Source: Pseudooceanicola atlanticus (GTDB taxonomy: Bacteria; Pseudomonadota; Alphaproteobacteria; Rhodobacterales; Rhodobacteraceae). From it: a stretch of 64,000 nt of DNA. A model generated the notes under the pieces. That model worked only from the letters and a program-made list of their open reading frames with translations. It had not been told where the DNA came from and searched no databases. Every line of letters begins with the position of its first letter. Within the stretch, counting starts at the first letter, position 1. This document shows positions 34,133 through 43,429 of this stretch, in pieces. Location of the stretch: the NCBI RefSeq assembly GCF_000768315.1, contig NZ_AQQX01000001.1, positions 372,001 through 436,000 of the forward strand, written 5' to 3'. Both the position numbers and the translations under genes were made by a program.

Positions 34133-35614
34133 ATGACCCACATGCTCAAAACCACCAGCCTGGCCTCGGTCCTGGCGCTGACGGCCTCCATGGCCGTGGC
34201 CCAGCAGACGGACCTGACCATCGGCCTGCAGCTGGAACCGCCGCATCTCGACCCGACCTCCGCCGCGGCGGGGGCCATCGATTCGGTTCTCTACGCCAAC
34301 GTCTTCGAAGGGCTGACCCGGTTTGGCCCCGACGGCTCCGTCGGGCCGGGCCTCGCCACCTCGTGGGAGATCTCCGAGGACGGGCTGACCTACACTTTCA
34401 CCCTCGCCGAGGGCGTGAAGTTCCATGACGGCACCACCTTCGATGCCGAGGACGTCAAGTTCTCGCTCGACCGCGCCCGCGCCGAAGACAGCGCCAATGC
34501 GCAGAAGGCCCTCTTTGCCGGGATCTCCGAGGTCACGGTCGTCGACCCGCAGACCGTCGAAGTGACCCTCAGCGCGCCAGACGGCAACTTCCTGTTCAAC
34601 CTCGCCTGGGGTGACGCGGTGATCGTCGCGCCGGAATCCATCGAGAACATCAAGACCACGCCGATCGGCACCGGGGCCTTCATGTTCGACAACTGGGTGC
34701 AGGGCGATCGGATCGACCTGGTCCGGAACGAGGAATACTGGGGCGCCCCCGCCTATCTGGACAGCGCGACATTCAAGTTCATCTCGGACCCGACCGCCGC
34801 CTTCGCCGCGATGATGGCCGAGGACCTCGACGCCTTCTACGCCTTCCCGGCGCCGGAAAACCTGCCGCAATTCGATGCCGATCCCCGCTTCAAGGTGATC
34901 GTCGGCTCGACCGAGGGCGAAACCATCCTGGCGATGAACAACAAGATGCCGCCCTTCGATGACGTCCGCGTCCGCGAAGCCGTGGCCCATGCCATCAACC
35001 GCCAGGAAATCATCGACGGTGCGCTCTTCGGCTATGGCTCGCCCATCGGCACCCATTTCGCGCCGCACCATCCCGACTATGTCGATCTGACCGATATCTC
35101 GGATTACGACCCCGAGAAATCCAAGGCGCTGCTGGAAGAGGCCGGGATCGAAACCCCGATCCAGGTCAAGATGACCCTGCCGCCGCCGTCCTATGCCCGT
35201 CGCGGGGGTGAAATCATCGCCGCGCAGCTGCGCCAGGTCGGTATCGAACCGCAGATCGAAAACGTCGAATGGGCTCAGTGGCTCGAAACGACCTTCCGCG
35301 GCAAGGATTACGGTCTGACCATCGTCAGCCATACCGAACCGCTCGACATCAACATCTACGCCCGGCCGGATTACTACTTCCAGTACGACAACCCGGACTT
35401 CCAGGCGCTGATGGAAAAGGTCGCGGTTGAATCCGACCCCGAGGCACGGTCCGAGATGTTCAAGACCGCCCAGACCACCATCGCCGAGGATTACGTCAAC
35501 GCCTACCTGATGCAGCTGCCGCTGCTGACCGTGGCCAAGACGGGCCTCATGGGCCTCTGGCCGAATGCGCCGACGCAGGCGACCGATCTGACCGGCGTGA
35601 CCTGGGAAGAATGA
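34133..35614 (+). CDS. ABC transporter substrate-binding protein, peptide/opine family 5
   Basis: Periplasmic binding protein of 493 residues in the DppA/OppA family. A signal peptide covers residues 1-23 (LASVLALTASMAVAQ). Family segments include LEPPHLDPTSAAAGAID, FEGLTRFGPDGSVGPGLATS and YTFTLAEGVKFHDG. It captures a peptide-like or opine-like ligand for the two permeases and the fused ATPase downstream. A CAGGGAGTGG sequence precedes the start. A large hairpin just after the stop may protect this mRNA and raise binding-protein yield over the membrane parts. Confidence 0.9.
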   Translation: MTHMLKTTSLASVLALTASMAVAQQTDLTIGLQLEPPHLDPTSAAAGAIDSVLYANVFEGLTRFGPDGSVGPGLATSWEISEDGLTYTFTLAEGVKFHDGTTFDAEDVKFSLDRARAEDSANAQKALFAGISEVTVVDPQTVEVTLSAPDGNFLFNLAWGDAVIVAPESIENIKTTPIGTGAFMFDNWVQGDRIDLVRNEEYWGAPAYLDSATFKFISDPTAAFAAMMAEDLDAFYAFPAPENLPQFDADPRFKVIVGSTEGETILAMNNKMPPFDDVRVREAVAHAINRQEIIDGALFGYGSPIGTHFAPHHPDYVDLTDISDYDPEKSKALLEEAGIETPIQVKMTLPPPSYARRGGEIIAAQLRQVGIEPQIENVEWAQWLETTFRGKDYGLTIVSHTEPLDINIYARPDYYFQYDNPDFQALMEKVAVESDPEARSEMFKTAQTTIAEDYVNAYLMQLPLLTVAKTGLMGLWPNAPTQATDLTGVTWEE

Positions 35615-35620
35615 CACTGA

Positions 35621-35668
35621 CCCCGCCGAGCATATCCGCGACCCTTCGGGGGGCAGGCTTCGGCGGGG
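35621..35668 (+). promoter_or_regulatory. Intercistronic stem-loop after the binding-protein gene
   Basis: CCCCGCCGA (35621-35629) pairs perfectly with TCGGCGGGG (35660-35668) across a 30-base loop, seven bases after the stop. Such hairpins between binding-protein and permease genes often block 3' exonucleases and set unequal expression. The rest of the 272-base gap before the first permease contains the 11-bp tandem repeat and no convincing gene. Confidence 0.55.
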
Positions 35669-35822
35669 ACCCTTCCGTTTCGGGCGGCGCGCTGCGCGCG
35701 TCGGCCGGACACCGGGCCCGGACGGGGCAGGGGCCGTTTCCGCGCCCCGCGCATCCGCGGCTCTCTCCGAATTTCCGTATCGCTCCGGCTCTCACCCGTG
35801 CTTTCGGCCATGCCGATCTCGC

Positions 35823-35863
35823 ACCGACGCGATACCGACGCGATACCGACGTGATACCGACGT
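35823..35863 (+). repeat. 11-bp tandem repeat upstream of the ABC permease gene
   Basis: The unit ACCGACGCGAT occurs at 35823 and 35834, as ACCGACGTGAT at 35845, and in part at 35856 (ACCGACGTCCC). The period is 11 bases, close to one helical turn. It ends 23 bases before the permease start, which has no clear Shine-Dalgarno sequence. It could be a regulator binding array or simple slippage. Confidence 0.75.
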
Positions 35864-35886
35864 CCCGTTCGGTGCTTTAACGTCCC

Positions 35887-36834
35887 ATGCTTCGCTACAC
35901 GCTCACCCGCCTTCTGTCGCTCGCGATCAGCCTGATTGTCGCCTCCGTGGTGATCTTCCTGGCGATCGAGATCCTGCCCGGCGACCCGGCAGCCTTCATG
36001 CTTGGCGTGAACGCGCAGGAGGATACGCTGAACGCCCTGCGCGACCAGTTGGGACTCAACGGATCGCTGTGGGAACGCTACGCGTCCTGGGTCGGCGGCA
36101 TGTTGTCGGGCGACTTCGGCACCTCCTATACCTACCGCACGCCGGTGGCCGAAATGATCGGCGAACGGCTCTGGATATCCTTGCCGCTGGCGCTCTATGC
36201 CCTTGCTTTATCGACATTAATCGCGTTCCCGGCCGGCATCTGGGCGGCGTCGAAACGCGGCTCTGCGGTGGATGTGACGGTGATGGGCGTAACCCAGTTG
36301 GGCGTCGCGATCCCGAACTTTTGGTTCGCCATGCTGATGGTCGTCGTCTTCGCCATCAACCTGCGTTGGTTCTCTGCCGGCGGCTTCCCCGGCTGGGACG
36401 AAGGCTTCTGGATTTCCATCAAGTCGCTGACCCTTCCGGCCATCGCGCTGGCATTGCCGCAGGCCTCCATCCTTGCGCGCGTCATGCGCTCCGCCCTGCT
36501 CGACACCCTGTCCGAGGATTTCGTCCGCACCGCCCGCGCCAAGGGCCTGTCCCGTCGCCAGGCCCTCCGCCGCCACGCCCTCCGCAATGCGCTGATCCCG
36601 GTTCTGACGATCATCGGGCTGCAGTTTTCCTTCCTGTTGGCGGGCGGCATCATCATCGAAAATGTCTTTTATCTTCCGGGGCTTGGCAGGCTGATCTTCC
36701 AGGCGATCTCGGCCCGTGACCTGATCGTGGTCGAGTCGGTGGTGATGCTCTTGGTTTTCGCCGTGGTCATCGTGAACTTCGCCGTGGAGATCGCCTATGC
36801 CCTCGTCGATCCGCGCCTGAGGCACCGCAGATGA
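35887..36834 (+). CDS. ABC transporter permease, DppB type
   Basis: Inner-membrane permease of 315 residues with six predicted helices, starting with LLSLAISLIVASVVIFLAIE. It has the DppB-type segment ILPGDPAAFMLG near the N-terminus and the ATPase-coupling EAA-like loop around SEDFVRTARAKGLSRRQALR. It pairs with the DppC-type permease encoded next, whose start overlaps this stop (ATGA). No Shine-Dalgarno sequence is obvious before the start. Substrate follows that of the binding protein and is unknown. Confidence 0.93.
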   Translation: MLRYTLTRLLSLAISLIVASVVIFLAIEILPGDPAAFMLGVNAQEDTLNALRDQLGLNGSLWERYASWVGGMLSGDFGTSYTYRTPVAEMIGERLWISLPLALYALALSTLIAFPAGIWAASKRGSAVDVTVMGVTQLGVAIPNFWFAMLMVVVFAINLRWFSAGGFPGWDEGFWISIKSLTLPAIALALPQASILARVMRSALLDTLSEDFVRTARAKGLSRRQALRRHALRNALIPVLTIIGLQFSFLLAGGIIIENVFYLPGLGRLIFQAISARDLIVVESVVMLLVFAVVIVNFAVEIAYALVDPRLRHRR

Positions 36835-37715
36835 GCGATCCCCGCACCGATACCCTGCCGCCCTCCGGCGCGCCCGTCCGGCTCTGGCACCTTGCGTTCC
36901 GGTCCCGCAACCTGGTGATCGGGCTGGCTCTGACGCTGGTCTTCGTGATCGGGGCTTTGCTGTCTTTCCTCTGGACGCCCTACGACATCACCGGGCTCGA
37001 CATCGCCAACAAGATCAAGCCGCCATCGGCCCGTAACCTGTTGGGAACAGACCATTTTGGTCGCGATATCCTGTCGATGATCATGGTCGGCGCCCGCACC
37101 TCCATCGCCGTGGCGGTGGTTGCGGTCGGTATCGGCATGGTTTTCGGGGTACCCCTCGGCCTCTGGGCCGCAGCGCGCAAGGGATCGTTGCTGGACGAGG
37201 TCATCATGCGCGCCAATGACCTGGTTTTTGCCTTCCCGTCGCTGCTGATCGCGATCCTGATCACTGCGATCTTTGGTCCCTCCGCTGTCAACGCGATCAT
37301 TGCCATCGGCATCTTCAACATCCCCGTCTTCGCCCGCCTTACCCGGTCCGGCGCGCTGTCGCTGTGGCAGCGCGACTTCATCCTGGCCGCCCGTGTCGCC
37401 GGCAAGAATTCCGCCCGGATCAGCGTCGAACATATCCTGCCCAACGTCACCAACCTGTTGATCGTGCAGGGAACAATCCAGTTCTCCCTCGGCATCCTGG
37501 CCGAGGCGGGGCTGTCCTATGTGGGTCTTGGCGCGCAGCCGCCGACGCCGTCCTGGGGCCGGATGCTAGCGGAAAGCCAGACCATGATCTCCTTCGCGCC
37601 GCACATGGCGCTGTTCCCGGGGCTTGCGATCCTGCTGACCGTGCTGGGGCTGAACCTGATGGGCGACGGGCTGCGTGACCTGTTCGACCCGAAACTGCAA
37701 CGGTCCCGCACATGA
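36831..37715 (+). CDS. ABC transporter permease, DppC type
   Basis: Second permease of the importer, 294 residues, with about six membrane helices after a short cytoplasmic N-terminus. Characteristic segments are NLLGTDHFGRDILSMIMVGA and the coupling loop RDFILAARVAGKNSARISVE; the C-terminus has AGLSYVGLGAQPPTPSWGRM. It overlaps both neighbours by ATGA, which implies tight translational coupling with the DppB-type permease and the ATPase. Confidence 0.93.
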   Translation: MSDPRTDTLPPSGAPVRLWHLAFRSRNLVIGLALTLVFVIGALLSFLWTPYDITGLDIANKIKPPSARNLLGTDHFGRDILSMIMVGARTSIAVAVVAVGIGMVFGVPLGLWAAARKGSLLDEVIMRANDLVFAFPSLLIAILITAIFGPSAVNAIIAIGIFNIPVFARLTRSGALSLWQRDFILAARVAGKNSARISVEHILPNVTNLLIVQGTIQFSLGILAEAGLSYVGLGAQPPTPSWGRMLAESQTMISFAPHMALFPGLAILLTVLGLNLMGDGLRDLFDPKLQRSRT

Positions 37716-39307
37716 GCCTGCTGAAGATCGACAACCTGTCCCTCGATATCCGGCGCGCCGCGATCCTGCGGGACGTGTCGCTGTCGGTCGATCCGGGGCA
37801 GATCGTCGGCGTGATCGGCGAAAGCGGGTCGGGCAAGTCGATGACCGCGTTTTCGGTGATGCAGCTGTTGCCCGAAGGGGCGCGGTGCACCGGGGCTATC
37901 TCTCTGTCCGGCCACGATATTCTCAGTCTCAGCGAGGCCGAGATGTGCAAGCTGCGCGGCAATGACGTCGGCATGGTCTTCCAGGAGCCGATGACGGCCC
38001 TGAACCCGATCCGCAATATCGGCGACCAGGTGGCCGAGACGATTCTGATCCATGAGGATGTCCCGAAATCCGAGGCGCTGGCCCGCGCCCGCGACGCCCT
38101 GAACCGCGTGGAATTGCCCGAGGATCGCTTCCCCCTGACCCGCTATCCGCACGAATTGTCGGGCGGCCAGCGCCAGAGGGTCGTCATCGCCATGGCCATC
38201 GCGTTGCGCCCCTCCCTGCTGATCGCGGATGAACCGACCACGGCGCTCGACGTGACGACTCAGGCGCAGATTCTCGACCTGCTGACCCGGCTGGTGCGCG
38301 AGGACGGGATGGGGATGCTGATGATCTCGCACGACCTTGCGGTCGTGGCGGACATGGCCGACGAGATCGTCATCATGCAGAAAGGCGAGGTGGTCGAACG
38401 TGGACCCTCGCCCGAGATTTTCGGCAACCTGCAGCATCCCTATTCGATTTCGCTGCTGGCGGCCTCGACCCATGCGCCAGACCGATCGGTCCAGTCCGTC
38501 GACGACCCGCTGCTGAGTGTCCGCGACGTCGTGCGAACCTACACCCTGCCGCGCAAGAAACTGTTCGCCGCGCCGGGGGTGGTCGAGGCGGTGCGCGGTG
38601 TCTCCTTCGATCTGAAGCGGGGCGAAAGCCTGGGTCTGGTCGGTGAGTCCGGTTGCGGGAAATCGACCCTGACCCGGGCCATTCTGGGGCTGGAAGAGGT
38701 GCAGGGCGGCGAGATCCTGTTCGATGGCGATCCGGTCTTCACCGGTCACAAGGCCAATCGCGATGTGCGCCGCCGGATGCAGGTCGTCTTCCAGGATCCC
38801 TATGGCAGCTTCAATCCGCGGCACCGGGTCGACCGGCTGGTCTGTGAACCCTTCCACCTGCTGGACGAGCCGCCCAAAGGCGCCGCGCGAGACGAGGCGA
38901 TTGCCGAGGCGCTGACCTCGGTCGGGCTGACGCCCGAGGATCGGTTCAAATATATCCACGAATTTTCGGGCGGGCAGCGTCAGCGGATCGCCATTGCGCG
39001 CGCGCTGATGATCAAGCCCGAACTGATCATCCTGGACGAGGCCGTGTCGGCGCTGGACGTTCAGGTGCGGGCTCAAATCCTTGATCTGCTTGCCGATTTG
39101 TCCGCTCGGTTCGGGTTGTCCTACCTGTTCATCAGCCATGACCTGTCAGTGGTGCGGGTGATCACGGATCGCTGCCTGGTCATGAAATCGGGTGAAATCG
39201 TCGAACAGGGCGCGACCGAACAGGTCTTCGCCAATCCCCAGCATCCCTATACCCGGGAGCTGATTGCGGCGGCGCCCGATCTGCCTGATACGGCTGGGGC
39301 CGCGTGA
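37712..39307 (+). CDS. Fused double ABC ATPase (DppD-DppF type)
   Basis: A 531-residue protein with two complete ABC ATPase domains in one chain. Domain 1 (about 1-260) has Walker A GESGSGKS and signature LSGGQRQR; domain 2 (about 268-525) has Walker A GESGCGKS and signature FSGGQRQR. Both Walker B regions are present ([12 protein letters not shown] and [12 protein letters not shown]). It powers the adjacent permeases. In E. coli-type systems the two ATPases are separate; the fused form is common in proteobacterial peptide/glutathione importers. The start overlaps the previous stop (ATGA), and the stop overlaps the next start (TGATG). Confidence 0.94.
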   Translation: MSLLKIDNLSLDIRRAAILRDVSLSVDPGQIVGVIGESGSGKSMTAFSVMQLLPEGARCTGAISLSGHDILSLSEAEMCKLRGNDVGMVFQEPMTALNPIRNIGDQVAETILIHEDVPKSEALARARDALNRVELPEDRFPLTRYPHELSGGQRQRVVIAMAIALRPSLLIADEPTTALDVTTQAQILDLLTRLVREDGMGMLMISHDLAVVADMADEIVIMQKGEVVERGPSPEIFGNLQHPYSISLLAASTHAPDRSVQSVDDPLLSVRDVVRTYTLPRKKLFAAPGVVEAVRGVSFDLKRGESLGLVGESGCGKSTLTRAILGLEEVQGGEILFDGDPVFTGHKANRDVRRRMQVVFQDPYGSFNPRHRVDRLVCEPFHLLDEPPKGAARDEAIAEALTSVGLTPEDRFKYIHEFSGGQRQRIAIARALMIKPELIILDEAVSALDVQVRAQILDLLADLSARFGLSYLFISHDLSVVRVITDRCLVMKSGEIVEQGATEQVFANPQHPYTRELIAAAPDLPDTAGAA

Positions 39308-39759
39308 TGATTGCGCATGTCTCGATAGAGGCGGAGCAGCCGGAGTCGGTGGCCCGAACCCTCGCCCGCCTCATGGGCGGAGAGGCCTTGCCCTTCCCGC
39401 CATGCGACGGTGCCTGGATCGCCTTTGCGGCAGCCGATGACGGCACGGCGGTGGAGGTCTATCCGCAGGGGGCCAGGGTGATGCGCGGGCCGGAAACCAT
39501 CGCGTTTGAACAGACCGAAGCGGCAGCAGGGCCGAGTGCGACCCATGTGGCGATCGGTTCGCCATTGAGCGCGGAAGAGATCATCGAGATCGGACAGGCT
39601 GAGGGCTGGACCACTCGGTCTACCGATCGCGGACCGTTTGGATGCATCGAGCTGTGGATCGAGGACCGGGTTCTGATCGAATTGCTCGATCCCGCGATGC
39701 AGGAAGATTACCGACGCAACATGACCGTCGCCGGATGGCGCGCCATGTTCGGCATGTAA
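39307..39759 (+). CDS. VOC-like small protein of the catabolic cluster
   Basis: A 150-residue soluble protein. The N-terminus [20 protein letters not shown] and the C-terminal EDRVLIELLDPAMQEDY resemble a vicinal oxygen chelate (glyoxalase/dioxygenase) fold, with possible ligands His4 and the late Glu, but the family match is weak. It starts at the ATG overlapping the ATPase stop (TGATG) and ends 11 bases before the aldehyde dehydrogenase gene, so it belongs to the cluster. It might act on a pathway intermediate; no activity can be assigned. Confidence 0.65.
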   Translation: MIAHVSIEAEQPESVARTLARLMGGEALPFPPCDGAWIAFAAADDGTAVEVYPQGARVMRGPETIAFEQTEAAAGPSATHVAIGSPLSAEEIIEIGQAEGWTTRSTDRGPFGCIELWIEDRVLIELLDPAMQEDYRRNMTVAGWRAMFGM

Positions 39760-39770
39760 GGAGATCAAGG

Positions 39771-41219
39771 ATGTTGCAAGACCTCTGGTTCGATCCGGCG
39801 AAATGCCTGATCGGGGGCGAATGGGTCGCCCCGTCGGGCGGCGCCACGCTGCCCCTGTTCGACCCGTCCACGGGCGAGGAAATAGGCGCCATCGCGCGCG
39901 GTGGGGCTGCGGATATCGACGCGGCTGTTGCCTCGGCCACGGCGGCCTGGCAAGGCGCCTGGGGTCGCACCCCGGCAGCCGAGCGGGGGCGCATCCTGAC
40001 CGCCCTAGGCCGGTTGGTCGCCGAAAAGGTCGACGTGCTGGCCCGGATCGAAGCCGCCGATGTGGGCAAGCCGCTGAAACAGGCGCGGGCCGATGCGCTG
40101 GCGCTGGCGCGCTACCTGGAATTCTACGGCGGTGCGGCGGACAAACTGCATGGCGATACGATCCCCTACCTGGACGGCTACACGGTCTACACGCTGCGCG
40201 AACCGCACGGGGTGACGGGCCATATCGTGCCGTGGAACTACCCGATGCAGATCATCGGCCGGTCCGTCGGGGCGGCGCTGGCCACCGGTAATGCCTGCGT
40301 GCTGAAACCGGCCGAGGATGCCTGCCTGACCGCCCTGGCCTTTGCCGATCTGGCGCGCCAGGTGGGACTGCCGGAAGGCGCGTTGAACGTGGTGCCCGGG
40401 CTTGGATCAGAGGCCGGTGCGGCCCTGACCGCGCATCCGGGCGTGCACCATATCTCTTTCACCGGTTCGGTGGCGACGGGGGCGATGGTGCAGGAAGCGG
40501 CGGCGCGCAACGTGGTGCCGGTGACGCTGGAACTGGGCGGGAAATCCCCGCAGATCGTCTTCGAGGATGCGGACCTTGAGGCGGCGCTCCCGTTCCTGGT
40601 CAATGCGGGGATCCAGAATTGCGGGCAGACCTGTTCGGCCTCGTCGCGCATCCTGGTGCAGCGGAAGCTCTATGAGCAATTGGCGGAATTCATGGGCGCG
40701 CGGTATGCCGCCCTGCGGGTCGGCCGGGCGGTGGATGACTTGGATGCGGGGCCGCTGATCTCGGCCAAACAGAAGGGCCTTGTCGAGGGCTTCCTGGCGC
40801 GTGGCGAGGGGCTTGAAATTGCCGGGCAGGCGCAGCTGGGCGATCTGCCGGATGGGGGCTATTACGTTGCGCCCACGCTGTTTTCCGGCGTCGCGCCGGA
40901 TCATACGCTCGCCCAGGACGAGGTCTTTGGCCCCGTGCAGGTCATCATCCCATTCGATGACGAGGCGGAGGCGGTCCAGATCGCCAACGGCACCGATTAC
41001 GGCCTGGTTGCCGGCGTCTGGACGCGGGACGGTGCCCGGCAGATGCGGATGGCCAAGGCGATCCGTGCGGGCCAGGTGTTCCTGAACAATTACGGGGCCG
41101 GTGGTGGCGTCGAACTGCCCTTCGGCGGCATCGGCAAATCCGGGCATGGCCGCGAGAAGGGCTTCGAGGCGCTTTATGGCTTCACCACGCTCAAGACGGT
41201 CGCGGCCTTCCATGGCTGA
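39771..41219 (+). CDS. NAD(P)-dependent aldehyde dehydrogenase
   Basis: A 482-residue aldehyde dehydrogenase superfamily enzyme. Catalytic residues are Cys288 (NCGQTCSASSRILVQ) and Glu254 (VTLELGGKSPQIVFEDADL), and the cofactor segment is FTGSVATG. It resembles betaine-aldehyde and gamma-aminobutyraldehyde-type dehydrogenases, so an aminated aldehyde is a fair guess. The frame is open 43 codons upstream, but AAGGAG before 39771 and the family start fix the position. It should oxidise an aldehyde formed after uptake and deacylation of the imported compound. Confidence 0.88.
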   Translation: MLQDLWFDPAKCLIGGEWVAPSGGATLPLFDPSTGEEIGAIARGGAADIDAAVASATAAWQGAWGRTPAAERGRILTALGRLVAEKVDVLARIEAADVGKPLKQARADALALARYLEFYGGAADKLHGDTIPYLDGYTVYTLREPHGVTGHIVPWNYPMQIIGRSVGAALATGNACVLKPAEDACLTALAFADLARQVGLPEGALNVVPGLGSEAGAALTAHPGVHHISFTGSVATGAMVQEAAARNVVPVTLELGGKSPQIVFEDADLEAALPFLVNAGIQNCGQTCSASSRILVQRKLYEQLAEFMGARYAALRVGRAVDDLDAGPLISAKQKGLVEGFLARGEGLEIAGQAQLGDLPDGGYYVAPTLFSGVAPDHTLAQDEVFGPVQVIIPFDDEAEAVQIANGTDYGLVAGVWTRDGARQMRMAKAIRAGQVFLNNYGAGGGVELPFGGIGKSGHGREKGFEALYGFTTLKTVAAFHG

Positions 41220-41344
41220 GGCGCATTTTCACCGGCGCCGCACGGCGTCACGGGCAGGGGGCGCATGCACGGCTCTGCGCTTTCCTGCTCTTGTAAATCC
41301 GGCGGTGCTGGAAAACAGTCGAGCCGGTCACGAGGGAGGACGAG

Positions 41345-42085
41345 ATGAGATTGCAGGGTAAGACGGCCATCGTCACGGGCGCGGCCCAGGGCTTTGGCGA
41401 AGGGATCGCGCGCCGCTTTGCCGAAGAGGGCGCCAAGGTCATGATCGCGGATATCCAGGGCGATGCCGCCGCGAAGGTGGCCAAGGATATCGGCGGGATC
41501 GCCGCGCAGGTCGACGTGGCCGATGCGGCCAGCGTGAACGCCATGGTCGACAAGGCGAATGACGCCTGGGGCCAGGTCGATATCCTGGTCAACAATGCCG
41601 GCGTCACCCACCTGCCCAAGCCGATGGAGGATGTCAGCGAGGAAGAATTCGACCGCGTCCTGACGATCAACGCCAAATCCGTCTTCCTGACCGCCAAGGC
41701 GCTGGTGCCGGCGATGAAGGCGCGGGGCAGCGGGGCGATCCTGAACATCTCGTCCACGGCCGGGATCTCTCCGCGTCCGAACCTGAACTGGTATAACGCC
41801 TCCAAGGGCTGGATGATGACCGCGACCCAGGCGATGGCGATCGAGCTTGCGCCCTTCGGCGTACGGGTCAACGCGGTCAACCCGGTGGCCGGGGAAACCC
41901 CGCTGCTGCCGCAATTCATGGGCGAAGACACGCCGGAGATGCGGACGAAGTTCGTCTCGTCCATCCCGATGGGGCGCCTGTCCACCCCGCTGGATATCGC
42001 CAACGCAGCGCTGTACCTGTGTTCGGACGAGGCCGGCCTGGTCACCGGCATCTGCCTTCCCGTGGATGGCGGTCGCTGCATCTGA
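41345..42085 (+). CDS. SDR family oxidoreductase
   Basis: A classical short-chain dehydrogenase/reductase of 246 residues: cofactor motif TGAAQGFGEG (11-20), NNAG (83-86) and catalytic Ser136/137, Tyr150, Lys154 (YNASK). It ends with PVDGGRCI. GAGGGAGGACG lies before the start. It is 125 bases after the aldehyde dehydrogenase gene and probably oxidises or reduces an alcohol/ketone intermediate of the same pathway. The exact substrate is unknown. Confidence 0.88.
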   Translation: MRLQGKTAIVTGAAQGFGEGIARRFAEEGAKVMIADIQGDAAAKVAKDIGGIAAQVDVADAASVNAMVDKANDAWGQVDILVNNAGVTHLPKPMEDVSEEEFDRVLTINAKSVFLTAKALVPAMKARGSGAILNISSTAGISPRPNLNWYNASKGWMMTATQAMAIELAPFGVRVNAVNPVAGETPLLPQFMGEDTPEMRTKFVSSIPMGRLSTPLDIANAALYLCSDEAGLVTGICLPVDGGRCI

Positions 42086-42148
42086 GCGGGCTGACACCGC
42101 CGTTTTCCATCGGCCCTGCGGGGCCGGTGCCTGTTCGGGAACACGCCG

Positions 42149-43327
42149 TTGCGCTTTGATTTCGTCCTGCTGATCCTCGCCTATGTGCTGAGCCAGTTCT
42201 TCCGGTCCTTCCTGCCGGTGCTGACCAATGTCCTGGACCGCGATATCGGGGCGGACCCGGCGGACCTGTCGCTGGCGGCGGGCATGTGGTTCCTGATCTT
42301 TGCCGCGATGCAGATCCCCGTGGGCTGGGCGCTGGACCGGATCGGGCCACGCCGCACGGCCGGGTGGCTGCTGTTGCTGGGCGGCGGCGGCGGATCGGCC
42401 CTGTTCGCGCTGGCCACCGCGCCCTGGCATATCGTCGTGGCCATGGGGCTGATCGGTGTCGGGTGTTCGCCGGTGCTGATGGCGTCCTACTACATCCTGG
42501 CGCGGGTCTTTCCGGCGGCCAAGTTCGCGACCTTCGCGGCGCTGATCCTGGCAGTCGGCCAGTCGGGCAACCTGGCGGGATCGCTGCCAATGGCGCTGGC
42601 GGTCGAAGCGATCGGGTGGCGCGGGTCGATGATCGTCATGGGGGTCTTCTGCGTGGCCATCGCGCTTGGCCTCTTCCGCTGGGTGATCGACCCGCCGCCG
42701 GTCGAGGGCGGGCCATCGGGCAGCCTTCTGGACGTGCTGAAGATCAAGGCGGTCTGGCCGATCTACTTGATGATGCTGGTGGCCTATGCGCCCTCGGGCG
42801 GGCTGCGTGGCCTGTGGTCGGGCCCGTATTTTGCCGAAGTCTTTGCGGCCGATGCGCGGCTGATCGGGATCGTCACCCTGCTGATGGGGTCGGCCATGAT
42901 CGCCGGATCGCTGGTCTACGGGCCGGCGGACCGGCTGCTGGGCACCCGCAAATGGATCAACGTCGTTGCTGTCGGTGGGTCGGCCCTGTTCTGCCTGGCG
43001 CTGACGCTGCACGTGCCCGACAGCTTCTGGTTGGCGGTGGCATTGTTCTGCGGGGTCGGATTCATCCTGGGGAACTACCCGATGATCATGGCCCATGGGC
43101 GGGCGTTCTTTCCGCCGCACCTGGTCGGGCGTGGGGTCACGCTGATCAACCTGTGCGGCATCGGCGGTGCGGGGGTGGCGCAGATCATCACCGGGCGCAT
43201 CTACGATGACGCGGTGATCGGCGCGGCTCAGCCCTCGGACCCGTTCCAGTCGATCTTTTTCTACTACACGATCACGCAGCTGATCGGCCTGTCGGTCTAC
43301 CTGTTCGTGCGGGACCGCACGGACTGA
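42149..43327 (+). CDS. MFS family transporter
   Basis: A 392-residue major facilitator with about 12 membrane helices. The cytoplasmic loop between helices 2 and 3 has the MFS pattern GWALDRIGPRRT. It is last in the catabolic cluster and could export a product or import a related substrate. The start is a TTG at 42149, chosen because the first helix begins right after it (VLLILAYVLSQFFRSFLPVL); no strong ribosome-binding site is visible, so the start is moderately sure. Confidence 0.85.
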   Translation: MRFDFVLLILAYVLSQFFRSFLPVLTNVLDRDIGADPADLSLAAGMWFLIFAAMQIPVGWALDRIGPRRTAGWLLLLGGGGGSALFALATAPWHIVVAMGLIGVGCSPVLMASYYILARVFPAAKFATFAALILAVGQSGNLAGSLPMALAVEAIGWRGSMIVMGVFCVAIALGLFRWVIDPPPVEGGPSGSLLDVLKIKAVWPIYLMMLVAYAPSGGLRGLWSGPYFAEVFAADARLIGIVTLLMGSAMIAGSLVYGPADRLLGTRKWINVVAVGGSALFCLALTLHVPDSFWLAVALFCGVGFILGNYPMIMAHGRAFFPPHLVGRGVTLINLCGIGGAGVAQIITGRIYDDAVIGAAQPSDPFQSIFFYYTITQLIGLSVYLFVRDRTD

Positions 43328-43369
43328 TCGAAACAGGTGCCTTGATACCTCGTATCATCGGATTACGCT

Positions 43370-43398
43370 TTGCACCCCATGTGTGGCTGCGCTATAGC
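43370..43398 (+). promoter_or_regulatory. Candidate sigma70 promoter of asd
   Basis: TTGCAC (43370-43375) and TATAGC (43393-43398) are separated by 17 bases. Transcription should start near 43405, giving a leader of about 25 bases that contains the Shine-Dalgarno AAAGGAG. A short dyad GATAC/GTATC lies just upstream at 43343-43355. Confidence 0.65.
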
Positions 43399-43429
43399 CG
43401 CGCAACCCAAAGTGAAAGGAGTTTTCCAG

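Noticed and set aside
35611-35880. 89-residue frame between the binding protein and permease, starting in an ATGA overlap
   Set aside because: Composition follows GC-rich non-coding DNA, it runs through the 11-bp tandem repeat, it has no recognisable domain, and hairpin and repeat explain the region better.
41174-43120. 648-residue minus-strand frame opposite the SDR and MFS genes
   Set aside because: Low-complexity Arg/Gln/His/Asp-rich shadow spanning two genes with clear families on the plus strand.
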